This document shows positions 7,066 through 8,309 of a stretch of DNA of 8,309 nt, one piece after another; position 1 is the stretch's first letter, and the number at the start of each line of letters is the position of its first letter. A program made the translations under genes and the position numbers. The notes under the pieces were generated by a model. That model was not told where the DNA came from, did not search any database, and saw nothing but the letters and a program-made list of their open reading frames with translations. Origin of the DNA: an uncultured Collinsella sp. GTDB taxonomy: Bacteria; Actinomycetota; Coriobacteriia; Coriobacteriales; Coriobacteriaceae. The DNA lies in NCBI GenBank assembly GCA_902489965.1, contig CABUCA010000072.1, positions 1 to 8,309 on the forward strand, read 5' to 3'.

Positions 7066-7084
7066 GTAGGTAAGGCATATGATC

Positions 7085-7396
7085 ATGAAGAAGCACTCCC
7101 TCGCGGGCACCTGCGGCATCCCCACGGAGGACCGCCGCATCTACATCCCGGTGGACGTCAACGGGACCGACGACCCCGACTGCGGCCCGTCCGACCCGGT
7201 CACCATCCACTGGCCCGACGGCCGCTCCTGGCAGGTCGAGTCCATCTACTTCCGCTCCGAGTTCGGCCGCGCCCTCTTCGGCAATCTCTGCGTGCGCTAC
7301 GACGTCTGCATCGCAAAGCAGCGCAAGACGGTCTGGTGGGAGCACGGCGACTGGTTCGTCGAGCGTGGCAGCGGCATGGCGGTGACGCCCGCGTGA
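7085..7396 (+). CDS. Small SOS-operon protein A with WPDGR motif (DUF6504-like)
   Basis: This is a 103-aa, strand-rich protein. The recognisable core runs from about residue 38: PVTIHWPDGRSW (WPDGR at 43-47), an FGRALFGN segment, then VRYDV, and a WWEHGDWFVE ending. It resembles small proteins encoded beside translesion DNA polymerases (the DUF6504-type family next to imuB/dnaE2 in actinobacteria, and similar proteins behind dinB in Firmicutes). That link is from memory, with moderate confidence; the biochemical role is not established to my knowledge. I chose the ATG at 7085 because AAGG at 7072-7075 lies at a good distance from it; the in-frame ATG at 7079 is only 3 bases away from that sequence. 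The stop codon overlaps the next gene's start, so the two are co-translated. The two LexA boxes upstream predict induction by DNA damage. GC is higher than in the restriction genes. Confidence 0.85.
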   Translation: MKKHSLAGTCGIPTEDRRIYIPVDVNGTDDPDCGPSDPVTIHWPDGRSWQVESIYFRSEFGRALFGNLCVRYDVCIAKQRKTVWWEHGDWFVERGSGMAVTPA

Positions 7397-7770
7397 CAGA
7401 TCACACCAAGGACTTCGGCGGCGGCATCACGGTGCGCGCCCGCGGCGACAGGCCAGGCCGGCGCGTCCACAAGCAGTACGTCGACGTCTACGCCCGCGCA
7501 AACGCCGACGGGACCATGGTCCCCATCCGCGTCTGCTGGCCGGACGGGCGCTGCTTCACCATCGATCAGATCCTCGAGATCGAGCCCTTCGGGGCCATCG
7601 TGCAGAACGCCCGGACGGCCACCTACACCGTTCGCTTCGGCCAGTGGCGCACCCAGCTCATGCTCGAGCACTACCACGAGGAGGACGACATCCACGGGGC
7701 CGAGGACCACCTGCGCTGGTGGGTCTGGGCGTTCGACAACACCCTCACCAAGAACGACGTGGGGGTGTAG
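7393..7770 (+). CDS. Small SOS-operon protein B with WPDGR motif, paralogue of protein A
   Basis: This is a 125-aa protein started by GTG at 7393, in a GTGA overlap with the stop of the preceding gene (7394-7396), the classic arrangement for translational coupling. An upstream in-frame ATG at 7336 lies deep inside the first gene and is less likely. The core aligns with protein A: VPIRVCWPDGRCFTID (WPDGR at 49-53), an FG...N segment, a TYTVRFG strand and a Leu-Glu-His segment, ending in a Trp-rich stretch (RWWVWAF). The pair is therefore a divergent tandem duplication within one operon. Protein B has a longer N-terminal extension and an acidic insertion (HEEDD) before the last strand. It shares the predicted LexA control. 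No polymerase gene follows before the operon ends, so these proteins must act with partners encoded elsewhere or independently. Family assignment is by pattern and memory only. Confidence 0.83.
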   Translation: MTDHTKDFGGGITVRARGDRPGRRVHKQYVDVYARANADGTMVPIRVCWPDGRCFTIDQILEIEPFGAIVQNARTATYTVRFGQWRTQLMLEHYHEEDDIHGAEDHLRWWVWAFDNTLTKNDVGV

Positions 7771-7943
7771 GCCCGTCGCCGGAACGTAAACGTCGTACGT
7801 CAAAAGGCCTCTGTCCTCCGAATGTCCCGTTCAAAAAAGTGATGAGCGCTCGTCAGGGTCAAAATGCTGCATATCAAAATCGCTCAAGCAATCGGCTACA
7901 ATGCGAAGTGGCGGGCAACGCATACGCGGTGCCCTTTCGCTTT

Positions 7944-7983
7944 AAGACCTCTTTGCGTGCTTTCCGGGCTACTTGGGGGTCTT
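7944..7983 (+). terminator. Weak hairpin between the SOS operon and the right-end gene
   Basis: AAGACC (7944-7949) pairs with GGTCTT (7978-7983), extended inward by a T-G and a C-G pair, with a long loop of 24 bases and a short TTTTA after it. It could terminate plus-strand transcription, but it is 173 bases beyond the operon's last stop and the loop is large. It could equally be a leader hairpin for the plus-strand frame starting at 7989. In the rest of 7771-8012 I see no gene or convincing signal. Confidence 0.2.
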
Positions 7984-8012
7984 TTATCATGTCACGGAGC
8001 AACCGCCAAACG

Positions 8013-8243
8013 TCAAAAACGTCCGCTAGGCGTAAGGCCATCAAGGCGCTCGTCGGAGTCGAAAGGTTTTCCTGTAATGCACGACACGAGATCGTCGGCA
8101 AAGCGCTCGACTTGGGCTGCGACGTACTCGACGATCCTCTCCGGATCCTGGAGGTCGCCGCGAGACGCCGCAAGGAGCGTTGCCGCGAGACCCCGCATCT
8201 CGTAGCTGATATCGAAGATCTGGTTCTGCTCGGCTTCTGTCAT
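8013..8243 (-). CDS. Small hypothetical protein, 76 aa
   Basis: I do not recognise this protein. The sequence is acidic to neutral, amphipathic and almost all helical: an N-terminal TEAEQNQIFDISYEMRGLA stretch, a long central helix (about residues 15-57) with regular Leu, Ala and Val spacing, and a polar tail ending in Arg-Phe. It has no cysteine cluster, membrane segment or DNA-binding motif I can name. GGAAAGGGG at 8249-8257, five bases before the ATG on the minus strand, is a good ribosome binding site and the main argument for this strand. A competing plus-strand frame (7989 to the window end) overlaps it codon for codon. Third-position GC by hand count is similar on both strands (52/77 here, 51/77 opposite), so composition does not decide. 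The small size and helical character fit an antitoxin or a small regulator, but nothing specific supports either. Confidence 0.55.
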   Translation of the reverse strand: MTEAEQNQIFDISYEMRGLAATLLAASRGDLQDPERIVEYVAAQVERFADDLVSCITGKPFDSDERLDGLTPSGRF

Positions 8244-8290
8244 GGATGCCCCTTTCCGGAAACGATGCGTAATCCATATTCTCCCCTTCG

Positions 8291-8309
8291 GGCCCGCCGC
8301 CGGCGGGCC
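8291..8309. repeat. GC-rich palindrome at the window edge
   Basis: GGCCCGCC (8291-8298) and GGCGGGCC (8302-8309) form a perfect 8-bp stem with a 3-base loop, cut off by the window end. It could be the stem of an intrinsic terminator whose T-tract lies outside the window on the plus strand. On the minus strand no T-run follows it. Confidence 0.4.

Noticed and set aside
5895..7073. Plus-strand frame of 392 codons
   Set aside because: It runs antisense through the HNH gene and across the SOS promoter. The HNH motifs on the minus strand are decisive, and the plus translation has no coherent domain.
7819..7834. CGAA...GTTC resembling a third LexA box
   Set aside because: The half-sites are one base too far apart and the inner bases do not match, so it fails the CGAAC-N4-GTTCG geometry.
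7897..7902. TACAAT as a -10 element for a plus-strand promoter
   Set aside because: A good -10 match, but there is no -35 at 16-18 bases upstream and no secure gene downstream on that strand.
7874..8041. Small minus-strand frame (55 codons from ATG 8041) that would follow the 8013-8243 gene
   Set aside because: It overlaps the preceding frame by 29 bases, has no good ribosome binding site and spans the 7944-7983 hairpin. The middle looks protein-like (basic helix) but support is too thin.
7864..8205. Plus-strand frame of 113 codons
   Set aside because: No ribosome binding site; the Ser/Arg-rich translation is typical of an out-of-frame read, and it conflicts with the better-supported 8013-8243 gene.
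1..8309. CRISPR array, tRNA or rRNA genes, insertion-sequence ends, att sites
   Set aside because: No direct-repeat/spacer array, no cloverleaf or TpsiC-like segment, no transposase frame and no paired terminal repeats were seen. The only repeat cluster is the coding one at 4796-4931.

Overview
The window is GC-rich bacterial DNA with Shine-Dalgarno-led genes and Gram-positive/actinobacterial-type LexA operators. An actinobacterium, possibly of the gut-associated Coriobacteriia type, is my best guess, but no marker gene in the window fixes the taxonomy. It reads as an accessory stretch: one very large restriction-modification gene, the stump of a second restriction gene, a membrane-tethered HNH nuclease, and a small SOS-controlled operon.

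Left part (1-809). The first 60 bases are extremely GC-rich and give way abruptly to a lower-GC gene (119-640, 173 aa, unrecognised). A strong intrinsic terminator (670-692) closes that gene. The short leader that follows carries a good ribosome binding site for the next gene.

Centre (810-5858). A single 1682-aa polypeptide has the complete architecture of a Type ISP restriction-modification enzyme (LlaGI/LlaBIII class): Mrr-like PD-(D/E)XK nuclease, DEAH superfamily-2 translocase, gamma-class N6-adenine methyltransferase (DPFAGTG, NPPY) and C-terminal specificity domain. It needs no partner gene. Within the specificity domain the conserved ERTYQQP segment is present three times in frame. The copies are separated by a 37-nt near-perfect hairpin and bracketed by 14-nt inverted repeats; this is the most unusual structure in the window.

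Just downstream (5929-6132) lies the C-terminal end of an Mrr-type restriction endonuclease with no N-terminal part, so it is a truncated relic. It converges on an HNH endonuclease gene on the minus strand (6144-6911) whose product has an N-terminal transmembrane helix.

Right part (6912-8309). A promoter at 7008-7036 (TTTACA, 17-bp spacer, GATACT) carries two near-consensus LexA boxes, one between -35 and -10 and one just downstream. It drives two overlapping genes (7085-7396 and 7393-7770) whose products are divergent paralogues sharing a WPDGR signature. They resemble small proteins that, as I recall, accompany Y-family/translesion polymerases, yet no polymerase is present here. The remaining right end holds a probable small minus-strand gene (8013-8243) overlapped by a competing plus-strand reading frame that runs off the window, and a GC-rich palindrome at the very edge.

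The layout suggests a defence and DNA-damage neighbourhood that has gained and lost parts. The restriction enzyme acts alone. The HNH protein is presumably expressed from its own divergent transcript. The right-hand operon responds to DNA damage.
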